This document shows positions 48,001 through 59,300 of a stretch of 64,000 bases of DNA, piece by piece (positions within the stretch are counted from its first letter, which is position 1; each line of letters opens with the position of its first letter). The notes under the pieces were generated by a model. It saw only the letters and a program-made list of their open reading frames with translations, was not told where the DNA came from and did not search any database. Position numbers and translations under genes: made by a program. Location: positions 30,556,128-30,620,127 of the forward strand of contig OZ037767.1 of NCBI GenBank assembly GCA_964035545.1, given 5' to 3'. This DNA comes from Bugula neritina (Eukaryota > Bryozoa > Gymnolaemata > Cheilostomatida > Bugulidae).

Positions 48001-48871
48001 CTTGTGTTTAATTTGCTTAAAAATGCAAGTCATGGCTTATGTTAATAATAATGTAAACATTGGTGAACATTTCCGTCTGTGTTATGCCACAGCAGGAATG
48101 ATTACTCAAACACTATCCCTGTCATATTAGCCAGGTTCAAAAAAACCAGATGAAACTTTGTCTCATTAAAATATTTGAACTTTGAAGTAATTTATAAACA
48201 CAAGGCATGGTTTGAGTCAACTTCCAGCTTTGTTGGTATAAATAGATTTTATGGGAGACGTTAATATTTATACAATTATAACTGAAGTTTAGTTTATTCT
48301 TGCTGCAACTGTTGTAGGTAAATTCTAAATTCTTATTGTATAGTACCCTTGGGCTGAGCTTAATGGCTTACAAAGCTTTTGAACTACTGTGAACAGCAGC
48401 AGTTAGGATGAGCTATAATTACAAATAAGTAATTTCAAGTAATTAGGAACATAGTTGTGAACAGTTAGTTACAGTTGTGAATAGTTTAGAGCAATCAAAA
48501 GTGTTTATAAAGGGTTTGCTGTTATAAACATTAGAAAAAATTGCCAAGCTTAACTTTTTCTTTTGCAATGAAAATACAAGCATAATTTCAGCCCAATAAA
48601 GTACAAACATCTCAGAGTTTGTAAAATTTCAACACTTAACTTTAATAACTTCACATTGAATGACACAGCTGTAGTTGGTGTTTTAGAACGATGTTTTTAC
48701 AAAAAGTGGTCGCGATGGTCTTCTTGTGAAAACTTTATTCAGCAAAGACACAGAGATATCTTGTATGGCAGGAAGTCCGACTGCACCCGAACAATAAAGA
48801 TACGGGTGTGTCAGCCAGCCGCACTGAAACGACGGCATGAGCCAAAGACTAAAAGACTTCAGTCTATCTAG
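39052..48871 (+). CDS. Secreted Cys-rich protein with three pleiotrophin/midkine-like modules
   Basis: A likely secreted heparin-binding or growth-factor-like protein. Coding exons: 39052-39148, 45054-45179, 45407-45577, 47127-47279, 47561-47854, 48687-48871 (TAG). All junctions are phase 1, as in modular extracellular proteins. The product is 341 residues. A hydrophobic signal sequence follows Met-1 or, more likely, Met-14 (39091; MDTLFAYRVIGLFLALSWSG). Next come about 100 residues with 11 cysteines (QCCRPCPHK), which I do not recognise. Three modules share C-x-Y...W-S-x-C...R...C...C: DCTYIANRWSGCH (exon 4), DCSYSSASTWSSCH (exon 5) and RCFYKKWSRWSSCE (exon 6). They resemble the C-terminal pleiotrophin/midkine/Miple fold more than thrombospondin type 1, since CSxxCG is absent. 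An S/T/P-rich linker precedes module 2, and the tail is basic (KRRHEPKTKR). The last acceptor could instead be at 48669, adding 6 residues. Confidence 0.75.
39149..45053 (+). other. 5.9-kb intron of the pleiotrophin-like gene
   Basis: A long AT-rich intron after the signal-peptide exon. It contains a CTACTACTGCTGC-type trinucleotide tract (about 40055-40160) and a TATA-rich palindromic stretch (43215-43285). No nested gene or mobile element with clear ends was recognised. Confidence 0.65.
40055..40160. repeat. CTA/CTG trinucleotide repeat
   Basis: An imperfect run of CTACTACTA and CTGCTACTG triplets lies inside the intron of the pleiotrophin-like gene. It is non-coding. Confidence 0.9.
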
Positions 48872-51800
48872 ATTCAACTCCAGCATCAGACTATAGTGCC
48901 CTAGGCATAATTTTGTGGCAATGATTAGCAAATTAGCTGATCCAATTAATACTCATGTAAGTTTTCAAGCATTTACCAACGGGTATATACAAAATCCATT
49001 AGATGTTCAACCATTTTATACAACGAGCAAAGCTTTAAATCTTTTGGACACACAACTCCTATACATACGTTAGAACACAGCTCAATGTTATATTATATTA
49101 TATTATGTTATCTTTTACCCTATTACTTTGTACCTTGGACAACAATTTCCAAAATCTGTCAAGTTCAATATTATATGTTTTATATGCAGTGCTTGAAGTA
49201 ACCTGGTGTTTAACACTTATTAAGTTATGTAATGTCGTAAACTATTTAATACCAGTTTACAGAGTATCAATTACTGTCTTCATTTGCATGCAATGTTTTT
49301 CTTTTAATTTTTATTTTAACTTTCATTCACTTGGTGTCAGAAAAATTATTAAAATTACATCATTCAACACCTAATCGCCTAGTCATGATGGAAAAAGAAC
49401 TTTCGAAATTTGTAAAAAAGTAAGTTTTCCAAGAAAATTATTTTTTAATGTTAGTCAAGCAACAAACCAAGTGAATGAAAAAGCTCCTTGAAATGTGGAG
49501 AAACTCCGTCCATTTTTTATTATTTCGATGTATGGTACAGTTTGAAAAATATCTCTTAAAGTGTGAGAAAATGGTACTCCCAATATCCTTTCCATATGTC
49601 CCATACTATATATTTTTAGTCCTGCAAGATTTTACTTGATAACATTTGAGAAATCTTCTTATTGATTGTATTTTTGGTTTCAACTTATTTTCTTTTAACA
49701 ACTGGTGAAATGTGGAAAACAGCTTTTATGTAAAGAAACTTATCTGAAATGCGCAAAATACCCATTAGATGTCTCTCTGTTTAAAACCAATTGACTGTAT
49801 GTCTAGTATTTCATGCTGTTTTTTTTTAATAATATAAGATTGTGATCTAACATCTAATATATACAGTTATTAATTTTTGTTTGAAGATTAAAGACACCAT
49901 TACATTTTAATTTGCAAATTTTAATTTCTGAAATGTTAAGTTAAATCGTCTTGGTGTTTGGAACTACTGAAGCAATTCATTTCAAAATGATCTGAAACAT
50001 TTCAATTTGTAATAAACTTAGATAGTATTGCAGTTATGTGTGAATTGTGTTTGCTGTTTGCTCTTTGAATTGAGCTAATATAATTACAAAACAGGCAACA
50101 TATTTAACAGCAGCTAAAGAACTACAACTATCTTAAATTATCCACAACTGATTTTTATTTCTTTTCACTGTTTAAGTTCCATATACTATTACAAGTTAAA
50201 ACTAATAGGGTTTTGAATCTTCACATCTTAAATTCAGCTGACAGTATTAAGCAAGCTACCAGAGAAATCTGAATAGTCAGTTCACTCAGAGTTTCCTTCA
50301 GGCTACCTTTTGCTTACGATACAATAATGTAATCAATTCCTAACATTATCAGACTCACTGATCTGTTTTTTAGCACTTATAGTAGGTCATCATATATGTA
50401 TTTTAAGTGCAAAAATGCAGCTCATCGAGCAAGATTAAAATGCTTTCACACATTAGACATGATTAATAAATAAAGTGTGAAAAATGACTTTGAATACAGG
50501 TTTAAAAAACAGTATTGGAAGCCATGAGGTCAACATCCTATATGATAAAGTTCAAAACAATCTACTTTTTGCCAATCAATTATAACTGCACTGTCTTTAC
50601 CCCAAACTTGAGTATAACTATTATGGATTAGTCAGTTGTCTAGGAAACCATGATTAAAAAAATTGAAGATCAAACAGTATCAGTATCAAAACATCAAATA
50701 TATTGCACACCCTGTCTTATATGACTCGCTATTGGTTGAATTTTTATTTTTCTATAACCACTAAACTTATACTGCTTTCTTTACAAAAAGTAGCTCACAA
50801 TTCTAGACACCACATGGGCTTCCTAATCATAATTGATGTGTTTATTTGAGTCAAACTTGCAAAAGTTTGTTGGGTAGTAGCTGTTAGAAATATGGCATGG
50901 TATATGGTGTGGTTTGCTAAAGCTACATCAACATGCATGTGTCATGCAGTACCAAGCACTAAGTATATTACAGCTGTAAGTATATTATAGCTGTAGGCAT
51001 AAGTTAAATTTAATGTATATAAACATAATTATTAGATTATAATAAAAAAAGTTAAAAGCTTAATATTTATACTTTCCTAAAGCACTATAAATTTGGACAA
51101 AGAAAATTATATGGTATAAATATTTAGAGAATATACAGATAATATACAAAATAGTTCAAAACTGGTACAAGGCAATAATATATTTTAGCAATTAGAAATA
51201 TAGTTATTTTAGCAGCATGCCATTTACACTATATTATATTTGCAGCTATAATATAACTATTTTACTAAAGTGCTGTTTAATATACATTTGTGTCTTGATT
51301 GCTTTTAAAACTCGACATAATATTGTTTAATAATACACCACCTTCGACTTAAACTAAAATTATTCACCATCGTGAGTATGTGCAGTCTAAATTAAGTTCC
51401 TCATTTTGTATACATAAATGGGCAATAAATGACGCGTAATATTCCTCTATTATGGTTTAAATTTATGTGAAATTACAATTATGCTAGAAGCCAGCCATAA
51501 AGGTGCCATATGTCTATATACTTCTAGTAGGATTACCGAAAAGTATTTGACTAAATATAGCCTAATTAGAATAAAAATAGAAAGAATATTTATTCATAAG
51601 TGTGTTTATAAAAAATGAGTTTATAGATTTCAATGTTGTCAGGTAAATAAAATCATACTCAAATTAGTATTTTGAAAGTTGCTTACTCTTGTTTAATATT
51701 TTCCCGCGCTAACTATTTAACTATAATAAATGCCTAAATATACTTGTAACACAGGCTGTTCACATGCCTTCGACAGGGAAACAGAATTGCGTTAATTTTC

Positions 51801-53266
51801 AGCTAAAAGAATACGGTCAAGGCCATAATTAACACGGCACTAAAAACAAAAGTTATTCAATAAATTATAAATAGTTTAAATAATGATAACATTAGCCTTA
51901 ATATTATTTTAATTTATTGACTATAATTGTTGCCAAATAACTTGTGTATTTGGTATTGAGTTACAACTAGAGGTTTAACTCTTGTGATTCAGGGACTCTC
52001 AAAAAAGATAGTTTTTGTTAATCTACATTTTTATTTTAGTTTTACAATAAGTATAACTATAACTATAAGTATAACAAACTCAAAGTATCAGTATGAGACT
52101 ATGAGTATAAGTAACTAAGTAAGTTTATAATATAACTATTATTAATTATATAACTATAAGTATAAGCATATCAATATAAAGATGTATTATATTTTTATCA
52201 AGTTCAATGATGATTTCTATTTTATTTCGAATTGAAATTTAAATTGAACCATAATTTAATACTTATAGTTATAGTTAATCATAGTTTACATATTAGAAGG
52301 ATTTAAAAAGTTTAAAATTGGCAATAAGTTGAATACTATCATACTCCATGTTTTAACTTATAGATAACTAATTGTATTAAGTTTCAGTTTGTAAAAACTA
52401 GGTTATGAATTAATAAAAAATTGAGTAGTGGAAATATATCTAAATCTTGTTGGCTCGAATACTTGCTCACAGCTACTCAGATATTAAAATTCTTTCATAA
52501 TTATTTTTTGACTTAAAGTTGAATTGCTTAGATAATCATAATTGACTAGACTTGAATACTTTGCTGCAAGTTTCTAGAGTTTAGGTGAGTTAAAATTTGA
52601 ATTGTTTAATTTAGCAATTGAATTTATGGCATGATGATAAAGATTTAGATAAATGAATATGTTTTGAAAATTTACACTAAGTTATTTTAGCAGGCAGGTA
52701 TAATTGACTTGAGTTGTTGTTAGTTATTGATCTTAATTTTACTTTCTGTGTCTGCAATTTAACCTGAACTTTTATAATTTTTATCAACAACCCGATTTAT
52801 TACGGTGCTGATAATCGTACTTACACTGTCTTATTCGAACTACTCATGTCATAATTTTATTGAGACTAATACTGTTATTAATAATATGTCCATATTTATT
52901 ATTATGGTATTTAATTAAACTATTTGTTGTAAAAAATTGGAAAAAATCAATTAGTGGGTATATAAAACTATGGATAGGTGTAATAAAGAGGAAGTATAGA
53001 AGACCGTCTTTGTAGATGCAAAAGAGCTATGTTCTGACCCACAATTTTAACCTGATTCGTGTGTTATAATTTTTAAAAGCACTTAAAGAACTTAGATAGC
53101 TGCTGCACAGTAGTTTAAAAGAGAATTTCATACCGATGTTCAGATTAAAAAAAATTTCAGTGTCTCTTATCTGTAATCTAAAATAGTCCAAGATTGTTTT
53201 CTTCATTCATAATGCTTGCAGGTGTTTTTGTCTGCCTGTATTTTTTGCTTTATTGCTTCCTGTTAG
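48872..53266. other. Intergenic region between the pleiotrophin-like gene and METTL25
   Basis: 4.4 kb of AT-rich DNA with no supported exon. It contains AGTATAACTATAA-type simple repeats at about 52040-52165. An open stretch near 49105-49374 is hydrophobic because of T-richness and has no gene-like signals. Confidence 0.6.
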
Positions 53267-53294
53267 GAGTTACATTCTCTTTTTGCTATTTTGT

Positions 53295-53315
53295 ATGAAG
53301 TCATGGATAGAATGA
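53295..53315 (+). promoter_or_regulatory. Short upstream ORF overlapping the METTL25 start
   Basis: ATG at 53295, in a different frame, encodes only MKSWIE before TGA at 53313-53315, overlapping the main ATG at 53303. If the transcript includes it, it could reduce initiation at the main start or favour leaky scanning. Confidence 0.4.
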
Positions 53316-56300
53316 AGGAAAGACTATTGACCGAGTGCTCGAAGGATGTGGAGCATATTCTCTCATTTCTTAACCAATACTTACCTTTAGCCAACTTACA
53401 CTTCACCAACTTCATCATTGAGGATTATTGGAGCCAGTTATGTGCTTAGAATCTTTTACATTAAAGTTTTATATTTTGCAAAATATTGAACTTTTCTTCA
53501 AGTAATCACATAAAACACCAAGAAGTTTTTTTAGCATTTTGTTGTAAATCTTTATGTACTGCCATGTCTTTATTTAAACTATTTTGAAATAGTTTAATTA
53601 GTGGCACTGTATAAACTGTATAAACTTTTAATATATAACCCGCTGACTTGTATTTTCTGTTGACTTGTAACATTCTCTTGTAGGTCCCGAATAACTTCAA
53701 ACAGTCTCTCTGTACAAGTGAAGATGATAAACCTGTAAGTTGGTTGCGAGAATTGTTCTCTCATGTTAAAGTAGAAATTGGTATGAAATAGCTAATAAGT
53801 ATATCGTTATTGTAAACACTAAATCAGCAAGTATAGGTTAATAAATATTGTAGTGCTATTATTTGCTAAGAGATAATAAATTCGTATTGTAATGTCATTA
53901 GCAGAAAAATAATAATTCTATTCTGCGATTGTATTGGCAAAGAGAGAATAACCCCATATTGTAATGTAATTAGGAAAGAGATGATGACTCTGTATTACAA
54001 AGCACAACTAAGATGCCCATGGAGTTAGTTGACGGTGAATTGCGTCATAATGATCCTAGCATGACCTTGACATGGCATCACTCTCAGTTGGACAGCTTTA
54101 TGGCTGATGCTGTCTCTTGCAATTTAGAGAACTTAGGCTATACTCGACTATGTGAAGAACTTTACGCTGAGCATTATCCCCCGGAGGTATTCATATTATA
54201 TTTATTGTATTATATTATATATATTATATTATGTGTATTGTATTATATACAACATATCATAGTAAGATGGAAGTGTGTCTGTGCACGTTGAGGTCATTTA
54301 CAACGCTCTGTGCTTGCCTCAGTTGTTCACACAACCTACATTTTTGCCTCCTTTTTGATGAAACCAATGCACTCAGACTAATTCTACCAGCATAGTGGGT
54401 TTCTTATTTCTCTAACTCTATTTTATTTTGCTCAAAAGTTGAATCTAATAGTGATTTTATCATTGGTTTGAGAGTCATCTTCTTTTGTGCTCAATTGCTA
54501 TACAATTATATAGCAGAATAATAAAGCTTTAGTGTATATCTTGAATTCTGCTGCTAATATGTTCATATTGGTTGTTGGCATATTGCAGTGTATTTTATTT
54601 AGTCACTAACTAAACTTGTAGAAGTTGTTTTTTACTGGACTTTTTGTTGCACTTCCTAAAACAAATTACAATCATTTTAGGAAGCTTAACTCTTTTGTCT
54701 GGAACATTCTACATGTCATGTTTCTGAATAAACTCAATTTCTATATAGCTATGGCTGATCGCTTAAAATTTCTCCTTCACTGTAAAATTCATTATTCGTT
54801 TTTATTGATGCACTACTTTGATTTGTTAATACAAAAACAGTTTGTTTCAAATCCATCATTGTCTAGGGGGCGACATCCGACGTCCCTTTCATAAGTCATG
54901 CTATGAATGAGAAGAAATCCCACGAGATTGGAATTATGGCCTCCGTCTGTTCCACACTAGCTAAGAGGGAGCGGCTCAGACACGTAAGACTTTCTTTATT
55001 AACTTCTTTATCAAAGAACTCACCTCTTTGTTCACCACATGCATAGGGAAGACAGTGAATTTATGAGGTAACGCGTTTGCATTTCAGCTATACTTGTATC
55101 AAGTCATTGTGTATAAAGATGTGGTAAATTGCAGGGAATATCAACTCCTTTTATTCACAAGGATGCGGCGGCTAGTTTTTCTGTAGGATGTTTTTTGCTG
55201 TGAGTTATTGTGTTCAGTGTTTCTGCATACGTCAGGTGGTGGATATAGGCAGTGGGAAGGGGTACCTGGCTACGACACTGTACATGCAGTACCAACTCAG
55301 TGTGATTGGGATTGACTCACAGATTGGCAACACTCACGGAGCTCTACGGCGTAAGCAAAGGTTGGTATAGTATGCTTCATAATAAAATTGGTGGTGGTAA
55401 ATTTGTAGAGGTAAATGTATATTGTAGAGGTAAATCTATAGTGTAGAGGCCTATTTTTGGTTGTCTGTTATTACAGAAGATGACTGTTTTATTGTGTGTT
55501 TTGTTTACAGACTGGAAAAACAGTACAAAGGTTTAGTAAAGCGACAACAAGAAAGGACAGATAACTTCAGGAAATGTAAAAACTCTGAACATCTTTCTGA
55601 ATCACCAGGTTAGTACTGTTGTGTTTACAATGCTCCTCAAATCTCTTGGTTCGGAGTTACTTGCTCTATGTATGTATTTTGGAGTTGCCTTTTCAAATTG
55701 CTCCCACAGATTTGTCCAGCGTAGTAATTTCCTTAGTTTATTTTTATTTGTTCAACTTTATGCTGATTGGTCCAGAACATAATGTTATCAAGCACGTGGT
55801 TACAGTTTTGTCTTCTCCAGAATATTCCCCCCTGCTCTACTCATCTTTATGCAACCTGAGCATGTTTATCAAACTGAATGATGATTATTTTTGTAGTTTG
55901 GTTTTAAAACTAAAATGCAAATTCACACACCTTTTCTAAATTTTCAATATACATTCACTCAGGCATAAGCTCTGTCAGCTGGTCAATTTTATGCATTTTC
56001 ATTGATATCGTGCTATTGTACTGTACTGTACTCTCTCTCTCATTTATAGTTTTAACATAGTCATAGTAACAAACAAATGCAAAACATTTTCAATTTCAAT
56101 AAAAATATTCACTGGCAGGCATCAGGTTTATAAACCAAATTAAAGTTTTCTGCTTTACTTTATACTAAATCATATCTCATGGGTGGAAGGGCAGGTTGAA
56201 TAAACAGATGTCAGGAACCACATTGGAGTCTATTTCTGAAATTATCACTCCAAATGCTGGGGTTATGAGAGCTCAATGCGATTTAGCTAGTTATCCTACC

Positions 56301-59300
56301 TCGCACACCAGTTGCCTTCTTGGCGGGCCTTTCCCCCCCCTCCCCTTCTAGATACAACCCAATTATTTAGGGTTTCTAAAATCCACTTCTCTCAATTCTG
56401 GTTTTATATCTGATGCGGAGACTTTAAATTACTCTGCTCAACTCTCCATATTGAAACTCCTCTCCTGCATTGGCTAAAGTTGGCACTACTGAGATATTAT
56501 GAAACGTTGAATAACTTGCAACATGTGTTTATCATTTCTCTTTCTCATTAATCATGATCTTTTGTGTTAATTGGAATATGATGAGATTTACTGGACACTG
56601 TAGAAACCTCTCTACAGATTGATGTAAGTATTGTAAGTATGTAAGTATTGTAAGTATGCAAGTATAGTAAGTATGTAAGTATTGTAAGTATGTAAGTATT
56701 GTAAGTATGTAAGTATGCAAGTATAGTAAGTATAGTAAGTATGTAAGTATTGTAAGTATGTAAGTATTGTAAGCATGTAAGTATTGTAAGTATGTAAGTA
56801 TTGTAAGTATGTGTGTAAATCACCTCTCCTGGTAACAAAGAGAGTATGCAGGTCATGACCTGCACTAGGTATTCTCATAATATTCGTAAGAACTGAACTT
56901 TCAGGACGGTCAATTACCTTATTTTCTAAATGCAGGTAGAAGCCATTTAATTTAATCCCGTTATACTAAAAATCAATATAACAACCAAGACCAGGGTTTC
57001 GGTTTGGAAAGGAAAGGGGATGGTTTTGTTTAAACCTAGTTGTACCATTCTTTGCCTGTTGAGTTAAGATCTCGGGCTAGAATTTAAAATCAATAAAAGG
57101 TGATTAAAGTTTTGTATGGAAACTTTGCAAACATAATGATAAGTTATGACTACATGCTAACTGCTAGAAGGCTATGACTTGAGTACCCCATGTTATGACT
57201 TGAGTACTCCATGCTATGACTTGAGTGCTCCATGTTATGACTTGAGTACTCCATGCTATGACTTGAGTGCTCCATGTTATGACTTGAGTACTCCATGCTA
57301 TGACTTGAGTACTCCATGTTATGACTTAAGTATCTCCCACCACTGCTCACGCTGCAGGTTTTGTCGAGTGAAAGTAGAAAGTTCTGGTTTTGTAATGTTC
57401 AGCAAGAATAAGTCAACGAGATGATTGAGTTGAGAGTAACTTAAATGTTGGTAGAAAATTCTATAAAAGGCTAAAAAAAGGCTGTATATTTTTACTGTAG
57501 TTAGAGGAAGTGTGGTGAACAGTGAAGGTCGTGAAGTCATGGTGAACAGTGAAGGTCGTGAAGTCACGGTGAAAAGTGAAGGTCGTGAAGTCACGGTGAA
57601 AAGTGAAAGTCACAATGTCACAGAAGATGACAAGCCCGCACACATTGCACTAACAGCCTTCATCGGGCCAAACGACCAGTTAGATAAATATGTGGAGCCC
57701 TACTTTCAGAATAACCAGGTTTGTCTTCGATATATGGGTGTGGGTTGTAGTGTCTCGCATTGTGACAGTTTCGTCATGTAGGAGCTATGTCAAGGTTGGC
57801 AAGGTTTGGGGTGGGTTGCGATAAGGGCTTGTTTGAATAAGTGTGATTTTAGAGATAAAGAGATAAAATTACTGGAGCTTGCCTAGAAATGCTTGCCTAG
57901 AAATACTATCTGATCAAACACTTGATGGCCATCTTTCATTACAACAAGGATGGATGGCTAGGTTGCCCCCTCCCACTCCCTTACCAACGTCTGGGTACTA
58001 GGCCTTCTCTGTTCTTCTAGAAATTTCCATTTGTCATGGAGTCACATGATCTAGAACATTCACATCTAAACTGTGTACTTTGTGTGTTGAATGCGTCCAG
58101 AACTTATAGTCATGTGACCTGGTAGTTCCATATCTGTATGTTGAAGGTTAGTTTCCTGGTCTACGAACTGGCGCATTCTCTTACGACATATCTATCATAG
58201 AGTTGGCAGGGGTAATCTAGGGGAATATATTGCATTTTGAATGTTGGTTCCTCTGTATCACAATTCTAGAGAATGAATGGAATTTTTCTGTTTGGAACAG
58301 TTCAACTTGAATTAAATTTCAAACCAAGGAATTAAAAACTTCAGTATTGTGGCCTTCACTACTGCGTTAGGGGTTGAAAAAATATAAAATAGTCATTTCT
58401 TATCATATTATTTGAGTTGAATGTTATAACATGAAGAGAACACGTGCCAATGTTAAGTACAGCTGTGCTGGTATCCTTCTGCCATGCTGGGTGACCATAA
58501 CTATATCTACTATATCATACTGACCAGACTGTACAAGGTTGCCATCACCTGCATGTAGTCTGCCATATCTAATCTAGGCTATTCTTTTACTATGCAAATA
58601 TTTGGGTCTATTCACAGAAGCTTTCAAGGCCGCCCATTGATTTCAAGCAGTGATGAAAGAGCATTTCGTTATCGCACTCTCTGTGTATAATCAGCCATAC
58701 CCTTTGTTCGTATTGATTAGATGCATATCATGTGATGGTGACTGATTCTAGAAAATCTCGGTACAACTGCACTCACAAACATCTTATATAACTTCTGCCT
58801 TTTGACTGTCCTTCTGTCCAATTTTCAATTCAACATCTGCAATGAAATGGGTTTTTGGTACTTTGCAGTAATGGTTTGATTTTATTAAGAAACGTGTTTT
58901 CAGTTCACACCCTGTGAGATAATCAGAAGGGGGAGGGGGTTACATTTTACATTTACATTTACAGTCAAGTGAACTAAAAGACAAGTTTAGTACCCTAAGT
59001 TCTCTACTTATGAATTTTGGTTTGGGGTTTAGACTGAAATCTCATGAGAAAATAACCTAAATTCTTACTATGTATAATATCTAGGACACAGACCTTTTTA
59101 AATTTCTTCGTTCCGGCACCTACTGGCTACCTCAACCCATAGTTTGCTGGGCGTGTCTGGAAGGCAACAAGTATTTATATAACGCATTTCATTGTATGTC
59201 TAAATTGCTATCTTAGCTAAAATCTAGGAGCTGTTTTTGAAGCCTATAGTAAGAGGCATGTGTAGATGTGTTCCATGCAGATTTCTGCTCTTTAAAAGTT

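Noticed and set aside
47127-48871. Thrombospondin type 1 repeats
   Set aside because: WSxC is present, but the CSxxCG motif and TSP1 cysteine spacing are missing; the pleiotrophin/midkine pattern fits better.
49105-49374. 89-codon hydrophobic frame
   Set aside because: T-rich intergenic DNA gives hydrophobic codons; no splice signals, domain or ATG context.
56532-56878. Tyr/Leu/Thr-rich minus-strand frames
   Set aside because: They are the complement of the GTAAGTAT array; no gene evidence.
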